A DNA stretch of 64,000 nucleotides from Candidatus Sulfotelmatobacter sp. (GTDB lineage Bacteria > Acidobacteriota > Terriglobia > Terriglobales > Acidobacteriaceae). The notes below the pieces were generated by a model. The model did not search any database. It was not told where the DNA came from and saw nothing but the letters and a program-made list of their open reading frames with translations. Every line of letters starts with the position of its first letter. Position 1 is the first letter of the stretch. The DNA is taken from the NCBI GenBank assembly GCA_036500765.1, contig DASYBM010000004.1:744001-808000 (forward strand), written 5' to 3'. This document shows positions 1-7,503 of the stretch, piece by piece. The position numbers and the translations under genes were made by a program.

Positions 1-764
1 CCCTTGCCCAACAACTTCTGTAGTCCCGAGAAGAAATCCACCGGAACCGGGAAGATCACCGTGGTATTTTTTTCCACGCCAATTTCGGTCAGAGTCTGTA
101 AGTAGCGCAACTGCACGCTGACCGGTTCGGTGGCCAGCAAATGCGCGGCATCCACCAGCCGTTGCGCGGCCGAGAACTCGCCTTCGGCATGAATAATCTT
201 CGATCGCTTCTCGCGCTCAGCCTCGGCTTGCTTGGCCATGGCGCGCAGCATCGACTCTGGCATATCGACCTGCTTCACCTCGACGTTGGTGACTTTCACT
301 CCCCAGGGCGAGGTATGAGTGTCGAGAATGCTCTGGAGGCGCAGATTAATCTTCTCGCGATGCGAGAGCAGTTCGTCGAGTTCCTGCTCGCCCAGCACCG
401 AACGCAAAGTGGTCTGCGCGAACTGCGATGTCTGATAGACGTAGTTCGAAACCTCGACCACGGCCTTGTTCGGATCAATGACTCGCAGGAAGATGACGGC
501 GTTCACCTTCAAAGTCACGTTGTCGCGGGTAATGATGTCCTGCGGCGGCACTTCCAGCGCCTCCTGCCGCAAGGAGACACGCACGATTCGATCCACCGGC
601 GCGAAAACCAAAGTGACCCCAGGCCCCTTAGCGTTGGGCAGCAGTCGCCCCAGTCGAAAAATGACACCCCGCTCGTACTCGGCCAGGATCTTGATAGAAC
701 TTAGAACGTAAATGATTACGACGACTACTGCGATGGTACCGAATCCGCCAAGAATTTCAGGCAT
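1..764 (-). CDS. SPFH/Band 7 slipin-like membrane protein (3' end outside window)
   Basis: The reverse strand reads as a stomatin/slipin family protein. It has one N-terminal membrane segment (about residues 6-20, IAVVVVIIYVL), then the Band 7 core with the typical stretches YERGVIFRLGR, RDNVTLKVNAVIFLRV and TLRSVLGEQELDELLSHR. The C-terminal coiled region (AMAKQAEAEREKRSKI) follows, and the frame is still open at base 1, so the end is missing. The start is ATGATG at 767-762. GGAGG lies four bases before the second ATG, which fits better than the first. Slipins form membrane-bound oligomers and often work with an NfeD partner, but any such partner lies outside this window. The family assignment is firm; the cellular role is unknown. 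Confidence 0.9.
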   Translation of the reverse strand, partial: MPEILGGFGTIAVVVVIIYVLSSIKILAEYERGVIFRLGRLLPNAKGPGVTLVFAPVDRIVRVSLRQEALEVPPQDIITRDNVTLKVNAVIFLRVIDPNKAVVEVSNYVYQTSQFAQTTLRSVLGEQELDELLSHREKINLRLQSILDTHTSPWGVKVTNVEVKQVDMPESMLRAMAKQAEAEREKRSKIIHAEGEFSAAQRLVDAAHLLATEPVSVQLRYLQTLTEIGVEKNTTVIFPVPVDFFSGLQKLLGK

Positions 765-889
765 CATGCCTCCAGACAAGGAGCCCAGCGCTCCTAACCG
801 GATTGTATCGCAGGCGATTCCTGGGAACGGGTAAATCGCGGCGGCGAAGGTTGCTTGGCTTGATGCGCCGCAAGCCCCGCATGCTGCAT

Positions 890-1258
890 TCAACTCCGGT
901 CCGGGTCGACTCCCTGGTCCAGATAAATCCACAACACACGCGCCATCCAGGTGAGCACCGGCGCCAGCGGCACAAACAACACTATGCCCGCAATCGCACT
1001 CTTCATAAACGGCCAGCGCAGCAGAGCCCATACCAACGCCGCAAGCACCGCGATAGCCGCAATCCCCAGACCGTAACCGATATACATCGCTCCCAGAAAG
1101 TATCCGTCCTCGCGCTCAAACTTGAGCCCGCACGACGGACAGCGCTCATGCATCCTGGGAAACAGCCAGACCGATTGGCGAAAGATTTTTCCGGCACGGC
1201 AGCGCGGACAAAGCTGCCGCAGAATTCCCTGCAAAGCGGAAACATCAGTCCTCTGCAT
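890..1258 (-). CDS. DUF983 family membrane protein
   Basis: This short protein of about 122 residues carries two CxxC knuckles near the N-terminus (CPRCRAGKIF and CPSCGLKFERED), followed by two strongly hydrophobic segments. That is the layout of DUF983 proteins: a small zinc-ribbon head plus two transmembrane helices. The frame is open up to a GTG at 1300, but that extension runs into an intergenic inverted repeat at 1286-1362 and has no ribosome-binding site. I therefore prefer the ATG at 1258 (MQRTDVSALQG), although its own ribosome-binding site is weak. DUF983 genes in other bacteria sit near respiratory or RNA-processing genes and have no proven function. Confidence 0.8.
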   Translation of the reverse strand: MQRTDVSALQGILRQLCPRCRAGKIFRQSVWLFPRMHERCPSCGLKFEREDGYFLGAMYIGYGLGIAAIAVLAALVWALLRWPFMKSAIAGIVLFVPLAPVLTWMARVLWIYLDQGVDPDRS

Positions 1259-1285
1259 GGACGAAGAGGAATTTTCTGGGTCTTC

Positions 1286-1362
1286 AACCACAAAGGTCAC
1301 GAAGGCCCACGAAGGGAAGCTTTGTTGGACGGCCTTCGTGATACTTCGTGCCCTTCATGGTT
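1286..1362. repeat. Imperfect inverted repeat, 30-bp arms
   Basis: The left arm (1286-1315) begins AACCACAAAGGTCACGAAGG. The reverse complement of the right arm (1333-1362) begins AACCATGAAGGGCACGAAGT. By eye about 24 of 30 positions match. A 17-bp loop separates the arms. It lies upstream of the DUF983 gene and resembles a miniature dispersed element; there is no ORF inside. Confidence 0.6.
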
Positions 1363-1398
1363 GAGGTATTATGGTTTAGGCATTTTCATCGCAGTGAT

Positions 1399-2244
1399 CT
1401 ACGATCCTGCCCGCGCCACTTGAATCCGGCTGGCATCGATCGGCACTGGCCGTTGAATTTCCATTTCGATGGAAGTTCCCACCTCGAGCTTCACGTCCGG
1501 ACCATGCTTCAGCAGAGCCCACGCTACCCCGCCGGCGATTCCGATGAGGCCGCCGTAACGTGCGCCGTTCAGGCCGCCAGCCGCCACGCCGCCGATGCTG
1601 CCCACGGTACCACCCACGGCGGCGCCTTTGGCCGCATCCTCAACCCGCTTCATGGTGTCTTTGTCGGCCTGGATCGTTCCTTCTTTGTCCTTAACGCCCT
1701 TATCGTCTGCTCCTGGCGTGTTGTCCACCGAGCCCGGAAGCATCACGGTATAGCCGCTGGGATAAATCATCGAAGTAAAATGCAGCAGCAACTCCGCCCG
1801 CTTCTTCGACCGGCCCGCATGCTCCACATGCATGATCTTTCCCTGGATATAAGTTCCGGCCGGCACCAGCACGCGCTCGTTCACCACAAACGGAAACGCA
1901 ACCTCGGCGTAAACCGCGTCACCCTCGCGCGCATTCTTGGTCGAGATCGCCTGCTTGAGCAGCAGCGGAATCTTGGCCCCGGCGGGAATGACGGCCGCGT
2001 TCGGATTGGCGGCTTGCGCCGGTACCGGCGCAGCCGGAGCGGCATTCGGCTCCTGCGCCTGAGTCTCATTATTTGCTGGAGTCGGGGCCGGAGTCGTATC
2101 CTGCGCCGCATTTGAAGTCTGCGCTGCACCGGAAGCCTGTGCTGAAGTTAAAGATTGGAACGAAGAATCCGCCGCCTTCGCCGAATCCGCCGCTTGCCCA
2201 AAAGCCATTCCAGAAATGAGCAAAACCGTAAGCAGTCCCCGCAT
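1399..2244 (-). CDS. Secreted protein with glycine-zipper segment, paralogue of the 26285 gene
   Basis: This is a 281-residue protein of unknown function. The start at 2244 has GGAGG eight bases upstream and opens a signal peptide (MRGLLTVLLISGMAFGQAA). A low-complexity Ala/Pro/Thr linker follows. Next comes a conserved beta-rich domain, beginning IPAGAKIPLLLKQAISTKNA and continuing through VLVPAGTYIQGKI. The C-terminal half has a glycine-zipper-like run (GAAVGGTVGSIGGVAAGGLN) that suggests membrane contact. The core resembles the protein at 26285-27142 (PGSVIPVQLTKTIDAKKAKP and VVVPKDTKVVGHV), so the two are paralogues. The domain recalls TrbI/VirB10-like beta barrels, but that is only a suggestion. 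Confidence 0.75.
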   Translation of the reverse strand: MRGLLTVLLISGMAFGQAADSAKAADSSFQSLTSAQASGAAQTSNAAQDTTPAPTPANNETQAQEPNAAPAAPVPAQAANPNAAVIPAGAKIPLLLKQAISTKNAREGDAVYAEVAFPFVVNERVLVPAGTYIQGKIMHVEHAGRSKKRAELLLHFTSMIYPSGYTVMLPGSVDNTPGADDKGVKDKEGTIQADKDTMKRVEDAAKGAAVGGTVGSIGGVAAGGLNGARYGGLIGIAGGVAWALLKHGPDVKLEVGTSIEMEIQRPVPIDASRIQVARAGS

Positions 2245-2404
2245 ACACACCTCCAGGCGACCGGCACCTGTTGTCAGCCCGAGATTACCACGATTGGTAG
2301 GGTGAGATGCGAGGATCGTTGTCGGCGCTGCCCCGGCCCCCGGCTGACAGAGATCATTGGACCGGAAGCCCCTGAGCGCTCGCACCAAGCAGCCATGGCT
2401 GTTC

Positions 2405-3280
2405 CTACAAGTCATGCATGCGATGAACCATAATGTCTGGCTTGTACGCGTCGTCGCTCATTGCGGCGTCGCAGCCATTGCCCAGGTTATTCGACGCTTC
2501 TTCGATGGCATCGACTTGACTCTGCGCATAGCCTGACGGATCTTCGACCGCCTGAACGCTTCCGCCGCCCGACTGGGTCGCGCGATCATATTCGTCCCAC
2601 TGTCGACGCTCCTGCATGCTGTAGTAGGCGACAGTCCCGATGCTTCCTCCCGTGGCCAGCGCCTTCATTTTTTCATCGAACTTCTGCATCGCGGCTTTGG
2701 TGGCCTGCAGTTCCACCTCTGCCATAGCGAGGAGTCCCACACTATCGAGATATAAGTCGCACCAGTTGGCACGCCATTCATAAATATTTTGGCCGGTCGT
2801 AGCCTGCAATGACTCCGGCGTCTGGCCTGCATCACGAATATCCTTGGCCGCTTCCGGATCCGTCGCCCGGTCGCGCAGAAGCAAGAGCGACCCCGAGATG
2901 AATACGGTGTAGGTAAACTTCAGTCCGTTCTTGCGATGTTCGTAATCGTCCAGGGCCTTTCTGAGCGATGCTGACGCATCGGCGGAGCGAATCGCGCTAT
3001 TCAATGCAGCTTCGGCTTTATCAAGATTGCTGGAAGCATTCAGGGCCTGCGCCAGAGCCTCCAGGTGTGCCTTGTGATACGTGAAATATGGGTGCGAAGT
3101 CAGAGATGTGCCAATAGCCTTACCCGCCAGGTCGAGCATAGCTCGGATCCCCAGCTTCATCAGGGCGCCGGTTCGCGTGTCCTCGTCGATCGATTGCTTG
3201 ACCAGTTTTCCGTAGGTGTAAATCTTCTTGGTTCTCTTGAAGAGCGTGTATGCGTCAGCAGCTTTTTGCGTAACCCCCAT
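2405..3280 (-). CDS. Uncharacterised helical protein
   Basis: This 291-residue ORF starts at an ATG at 3280, nine bases after GGAGG. I do not recognise the family. The N-terminus (MGVTQKAADAYTLFKRTKKI) is basic, with no signal peptide. The middle is rich in Ala, Leu, Glu and Lys (ALAQALNASSNLDKAEAALN), suggesting helical bundles. No catalytic motif is visible. A short semi-hydrophobic stretch (YTVFISGSLLLLRD) might be a buried helix. It stands alone, with non-coding sequence on the start side and about 160 bp before the next gene on its 3' side. It could be an orphan accessory protein. Confidence 0.7.
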   Translation of the reverse strand: MGVTQKAADAYTLFKRTKKIYTYGKLVKQSIDEDTRTGALMKLGIRAMLDLAGKAIGTSLTSHPYFTYHKAHLEALAQALNASSNLDKAEAALNSAIRSADASASLRKALDDYEHRKNGLKFTYTVFISGSLLLLRDRATDPEAAKDIRDAGQTPESLQATTGQNIYEWRANWCDLYLDSVGLLAMAEVELQATKAAMQKFDEKMKALATGGSIGTVAYYSMQERRQWDEYDRATQSGGGSVQAVEDPSGYAQSQVDAIEEASNNLGNGCDAAMSDDAYKPDIMVHRMHDL

Positions 3281-3376
3281 GGAAGACCTCCAAGGGAAGG
3301 GATTCCCTCAACCTCAGGCCGGAACTTATATCCCAAACCGCCCGTGATCGCAAGTACGATTTTCCCACAAGTGCGG

Positions 3377-3397
3377 GGACGGACGCGTTGTCCGCCC
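3377..3397. repeat. REP-like hairpin
   Basis: GGACGGAC, five bases, GTCCGCCC: a near-perfect 8-bp stem in the gap between two same-direction genes. It belongs to the dispersed hairpin family also seen at 5839, 11758, 48966, 49016, 50927 and 63614. Confidence 0.6.
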
Positions 3398-3406
3398 GTG
3401 TTTCTC

Positions 3407-5929
3407 TCACTTGTAAATCAAATATTTCTCCCTAATCTTCATAAATGCCTGCAACCCCTCCTGCCAATCCTGCGCAATTCGCCGCGGATCCTGCCCCGCC
3501 AGCAGCGCATCGTAAACGCTCTGATTCATCAACAACTCGGGCAGCCGGTCGATCTTATAATCCGCCGGATACAGCTTCCGCAGCGCCGCCGCCAGTTCAA
3601 TCCCCAGTTCCGAAGCGTCAAATCCATTGCGATCGGTCACCACAAAGTTGACTCCTTCGCACAGCTTCCCGGCATAGTTACTTGAGGTCGGCGTGAACGT
3701 AACGGGTACAAAACGCACTCCGGCAATTCCGCGCCCATTCAAGTATGCCGCCAGTTCCTTGCCCTTAACCCAGGGCGCGCCCAGCAACTCGAACGGAGTA
3801 TCCGTGCCGCGCCCGACTGAAACATTCGTGTACTCGACTATCGCCACGCCGGGATACAGCGAGGCCTCGTATACGCTGCGCAAGTTCGGTGATGGATTCA
3901 CCCACACGAGACCTGTGGAATCAAACCAGTCGCCGCGCTGCCATCCTTCCATCGGGACCACGGTCAGCTTGGCGTTAATATTTCGCTCGGCGTTAAACAT
4001 CCTGGCCAGCTCGCCCATCGTCATTCCCGGGCGGACCGGTACGACCCAGTAATCTGTGAAATTCTCATGCCCGGCATCCGACACCGGACCTTGCACAAAA
4101 GATCCTGTCGCTGGGTCGGGCCGGTCGAGCACAATCAACTCCACGCCCGCCTTAGCCGCGCCTTCCAGAAAGTATCCCAGTGTTGTTTCGTAGGTGAAGT
4201 AGCGCACTCCGGCATCCTGAATGTCGAACACTACGGCATCGAGATTCTTCATCACCTCCGGCGGTGGCCGCCGCGCGGCATCGGTGCCGCCGTAAACGCT
4301 GTAAACCCGGACACCGGTTGCCGCGTCCACGGTATTGCCGACGTGGGTTGTGTCCAACTCACCCGTCACGCCATGCTCCGGACTGAAAATCGCATCGAGC
4401 GAAACGCCGGGCACTTTCGCCAGCACATCAATTGTGCGAAGCCCCTGACTGTCGATGCCGGTCTGATTCGTGACCACCCCGACTCGCATCTTTGTTTGAA
4501 CGGTCTTTCCTTCAGAAGCTTGCAGTTGAGAAGCCGGGCTCTCCGCCGTCTTCAGCACATCAAACCCATGCTCTTCAAGCACGTCGATGCCAGTCTTCAC
4601 GCTCCCATTCCGCGCATTCATACGCCGCGCGGCGCTCTGCGCTTCGTTGTAACCGGTGATGCTCTTCCAGCGCAGCGCGTCTTTCTCGCTCACAGTCAAC
4701 TTCAGCGCTGCAGCTATTTCCGTCGCGACCTTCGAGCGTAGCGCAACCGCGTTCGACTTCCCGCGCGGATGCACCGCATTGGTCAGCAAAATGATGTAAC
4801 TCTGCGTGGTCGGATCGATCCACATCGACGTTCCGGTAAACCCGGTGTGCCCAAACGAGCCCACCGGCAGCAGATCGCCGCGATTCGACGAGAACGGAGA
4901 ATCGATATCCCAGCCAAACCCGCGCAGCACGGGCGCCGCCGGAGGCTGTTCCGGTGAAGTCATCTTCTCGACCGCCGCCGCCGATAAAATTCCGTCACCC
5001 CCGTTCAGCAAAGCCTGGGCGAACTTTGCCAGATCGTCCGCCGTCGAGAACAGCCCCGCATGCCCGGCCACGCCGCCCATCCGCCGGGCCGTGGGATCAT
5101 GCACCAGCCCCCGCAGCATCTTCTCATTCTCGTCATACTGCGTCGGCGCAATTTTCGCGCGCCATGCCGCCGGAGGCACGAACCGCGTATGCGTCATCTT
5201 CAGACGCACGAAAATATGCCGCGCCGCATATTCATCCAGCGGCTCACCCGTGACCCGCTCCACCAGCGCCCCCAGTACAATGAAATTAATATCGCTATAA
5301 GTGAACGACGAACCTGGCGACTGGGCAGGTGTCTCGGCATATGCCATGCTGTACGCCGTGTCCTTCCCTTCCCACGCCGCTTTCAAATCCAGATCCGGCT
5401 CCAGCCCCGAGTAGTGCGTCAGCAACTGCCGCACCGTGATGTCGCCCTTCTCATTCTGCGCAAACTCCGGCAGATATTTCGCCACCGGATCGTTCATACG
5501 CACCTTGCCCTGTTCGACCAACTGCATCACCGATGTTGTCGTGGCAATCACCTTGGTCAGCGACGCCAGATCGAACACCGTGTCGAGCGTCATCGGCTCG
5601 CGCTTCGGCTCGAGCGCCCGCTCGCCATACGCCTTGCGATAAATCACGGAGCCGTCATGCCCCACCACGAGCACCGCGCCCGGAATGGTGCCGTCTGCAA
5701 TGGCTTGCTGAATGACCGCATCGACCCCGCTTAACTTCACCGCTGCCGATGTATGAGACGCTGCTTCGGCAGAGGTTGGGGAAGAGAAAGATGAGGATGA
5801 CGATGAAGAAGAGCCAGATGAAGGAAAGGACCACGTGGGGACGGACGCATTCGTCCGTCCAGTCGGGCGAAGCCCGGCAATCGCGCCACTCCTGCCGCAA
5901 AGCAGCGCACCATAAGCCCCCATGAGCAT
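3407..5929 (-). CDS. Serine hydrolase (beta-lactamase fold) fused to NamZ/DUF1343 exo-N-acetylmuramidase
   Basis: This is a two-domain protein; residue numbers count from an ATG-independent frame start at 6013. The first domain is a class C beta-lactamase/esterase type with the nucleophile motif SLTK (S151, K154), a YSD motif (Y239) and HTGFTGTS near 389. The second domain, about residues 475-868, is DUF1343/NamZ, with VGVVTNQTG, FSPEHG, FDIQDAGVRYFTYE, LDRPDP, PMEGW and GRGTDTPFELLGAPW. NamZ releases terminal N-acetylmuramic acid from peptidoglycan fragments, so a role in wall recycling is likely. The start is uncertain. ATG 5929, TTG 5938 (six bases after GGGAGG) and a GTG near 5740 are all possible. 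The N-terminal 60 residues contain a hairpin repeat and a polyserine tract and may not be translated. Confidence 0.85.
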   Translation of the reverse strand: MLMGAYGALLCGRSGAIAGLRPTGRTNASVPTWSFPSSGSSSSSSSSFSSPTSAEAASHTSAAVKLSGVDAVIQQAIADGTIPGAVLVVGHDGSVIYRKAYGERALEPKREPMTLDTVFDLASLTKVIATTTSVMQLVEQGKVRMNDPVAKYLPEFAQNEKGDITVRQLLTHYSGLEPDLDLKAAWEGKDTAYSMAYAETPAQSPGSSFTYSDINFIVLGALVERVTGEPLDEYAARHIFVRLKMTHTRFVPPAAWRAKIAPTQYDENEKMLRGLVHDPTARRMGGVAGHAGLFSTADDLAKFAQALLNGGDGILSAAAVEKMTSPEQPPAAPVLRGFGWDIDSPFSSNRGDLLPVGSFGHTGFTGTSMWIDPTTQSYIILLTNAVHPRGKSNAVALRSKVATEIAAALKLTVSEKDALRWKSITGYNEAQSAARRMNARNGSVKTGIDVLEEHGFDVLKTAESPASQLQASEGKTVQTKMRVGVVTNQTGIDSQGLRTIDVLAKVPGVSLDAIFSPEHGVTGELDTTHVGNTVDAATGVRVYSVYGGTDAARRPPPEVMKNLDAVVFDIQDAGVRYFTYETTLGYFLEGAAKAGVELIVLDRPDPATGSFVQGPVSDAGHENFTDYWVVPVRPGMTMGELARMFNAERNINAKLTVVPMEGWQRGDWFDSTGLVWVNPSPNLRSVYEASLYPGVAIVEYTNVSVGRGTDTPFELLGAPWVKGKELAAYLNGRGIAGVRFVPVTFTPTSSNYAGKLCEGVNFVVTDRNGFDASELGIELAAALRKLYPADYKIDRLPELLMNQSVYDALLAGQDPRRIAQDWQEGLQAFMKIREKYLIYK
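5839..5860. repeat. REP-like hairpin inside a questionable N-terminal region
   Basis: GGACGGACG, CATT, CGTCCGTCC: a perfect 9-bp stem with a four-base loop. It overlaps the proposed N-terminus of the reverse-strand NamZ fusion, where the other family members are intergenic. That raises the chance that the gene really starts downstream of it. Confidence 0.6.
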
Positions 5930-6080
5930 CACGTTCAAAGTGGCCCTCCCCACTCGACGCAGAGCCACCCTTGGTCGACTACAAGCACACCCACTTCCGC
6001 GAATCTCAACCATCTCTCGACTCTACACAACGCCGCAGCGTCGCTCAAGAAACTCCCGTAATAGGTGCCGTCCTCGCCAC

Positions 6081-7415
6081 ATGCGGGATGCCTCTCGCTC
6101 CGTGCTACGATCAGTAAATCAGCGATCGCTGCATCAACGATCATTGCATCATCCGCTGTTTCCGAGGCCTCGTCGCACCTTGAATACGCGCCCCTCAACT
6201 GCCCTGATCCCGTCGTTCGACCATCAGGACGTAGTCTTCGCGTCGGCCTTCTCCGTTCTGCGCGAAGCGATCGCGGAGCGAGCCTTCCCCGCCGCCTCCA
6301 TCGCCGTCACGCAGCAAGATCGCCTGGTAGCCCTGAAATCGCTCGGTCACTTTACTTACGACGCGGATGCCCCGCCCTTCCCCAATTTCGAAGTCACCTC
6401 CTCCACCCTTTTCGACATCGCCTCCGTCACCAAGCCCATCGCCACAACCACTATGGCCGCAATCCTGCACGAACGCGGCCTCCTCGAACTTGACGCACCC
6501 ATCGTCGGAACGCTTCCGGAATTTCTGGCGGACGCTTGCGAAGAAGTCGACGCTCGCCGCCGCAATGTCACTTTCCGCATGCTGCTCGACCACTCCTCCG
6601 GCCTGCCATCCTATGAAAAGTTATTCCTGAAAGCGCATTCACGCGACGAACTGCTCTTCGCCGCTTTCAGCACTTCCTTAAGCGCCGATCCCGGCACGCG
6701 CGGCGAATACAGTGACATTGGATTCATCATTCTTGGCGCGGCGCTCGAACGCATTGCGCAAGAGTCTCTCGACCTTTTCTGCCAGCGCGAAATTTTCGGT
6801 CCGCTCGCCATGACGAACACAACCTTCGATCCGGGCAAAGAATTGCGTTCGTCCATTCCTGCAACTGCCGACGACCGCATCTTCCGCAAGCGAATTATCC
6901 AGGGCGAAGTCCAGGATGAAAACGCCTACGTCCTCGGCGGAGTCGCCGGACACGCGGGACTATTCTCCACCGCCGAAGATCTCGCCCGCTTCGCCCATGC
7001 CATGCTCCAATATCAAAATTGTCACTTCGAGGAAGCCGAAGCCAATACGACGGTGGGTCGAGACACCCCGAGTTTTTCGCAAGCGCATAACGACGCGAAC
7101 TCAAGAGAGGCGATCTCAAAGCCCATTCTGCGGCCCGAAACTTTGGCGCTCTTCACACGCCGCGAAGTCTTGCCGCCCGGCACAACCCGCGCCCTGGGAT
7201 GGGACACGCCGGCCACTCCTTCGCAATCCGGAAAATATTTCGGTCCCCGTTCCTACGGTCACCTCGGCTATACCGGCACTTCGTTATGGATCGATCCCGA
7301 CCGCGAACTCTCGATCACTTTATTGACGAACCGCACCTGGCCCGACTGTTCCAATCAAGCCATCAAACTAGTGCGTCCCAAATTTCACGACGCGGTTGTC
7401 GAAGCACTGACATAA
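6081..7415 (+). CDS. Serine hydrolase, beta-lactamase family
   Basis: This protein of about 444 residues is divergent from, and homologous to, the hydrolase half of the preceding gene. It has the nucleophile motif FDIASVTK, the YSDIGFIILG tyrosine motif and YGHLGYTGTS in place of the KTG box. It shares GGVAGHAGLFSTAEDLARFA with the neighbour. No signal peptide is clear. The frame is open from ATG 5922, but conserved sequence begins only near base 6220. ATG 6081 is a compromise and has no good ribosome-binding site. A poorly conserved insert near 7012-7125 (HFEEAEANTTVGRDTPSF) separates two conserved blocks. The substrate is unknown; a peptidoglycan-peptide or ester role would fit the neighbour. 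Confidence 0.8.
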   Translation: MRDASRSVLRSVNQRSLHQRSLHHPLFPRPRRTLNTRPSTALIPSFDHQDVVFASAFSVLREAIAERAFPAASIAVTQQDRLVALKSLGHFTYDADAPPFPNFEVTSSTLFDIASVTKPIATTTMAAILHERGLLELDAPIVGTLPEFLADACEEVDARRRNVTFRMLLDHSSGLPSYEKLFLKAHSRDELLFAAFSTSLSADPGTRGEYSDIGFIILGAALERIAQESLDLFCQREIFGPLAMTNTTFDPGKELRSSIPATADDRIFRKRIIQGEVQDENAYVLGGVAGHAGLFSTAEDLARFAHAMLQYQNCHFEEAEANTTVGRDTPSFSQAHNDANSREAISKPILRPETLALFTRREVLPPGTTRALGWDTPATPSQSGKYFGPRSYGHLGYTGTSLWIDPDRELSITLLTNRTWPDCSNQAIKLVRPKFHDAVVEALT

Positions 7416-7503
7416 GTTTGTGGAGGGGCGAACGCCTCGCCCCACGCGCGACCGGTGTCCACTATGCCGCAAAGGTGTTAAGCAACACGATTGCACGCAT
7501 TCG

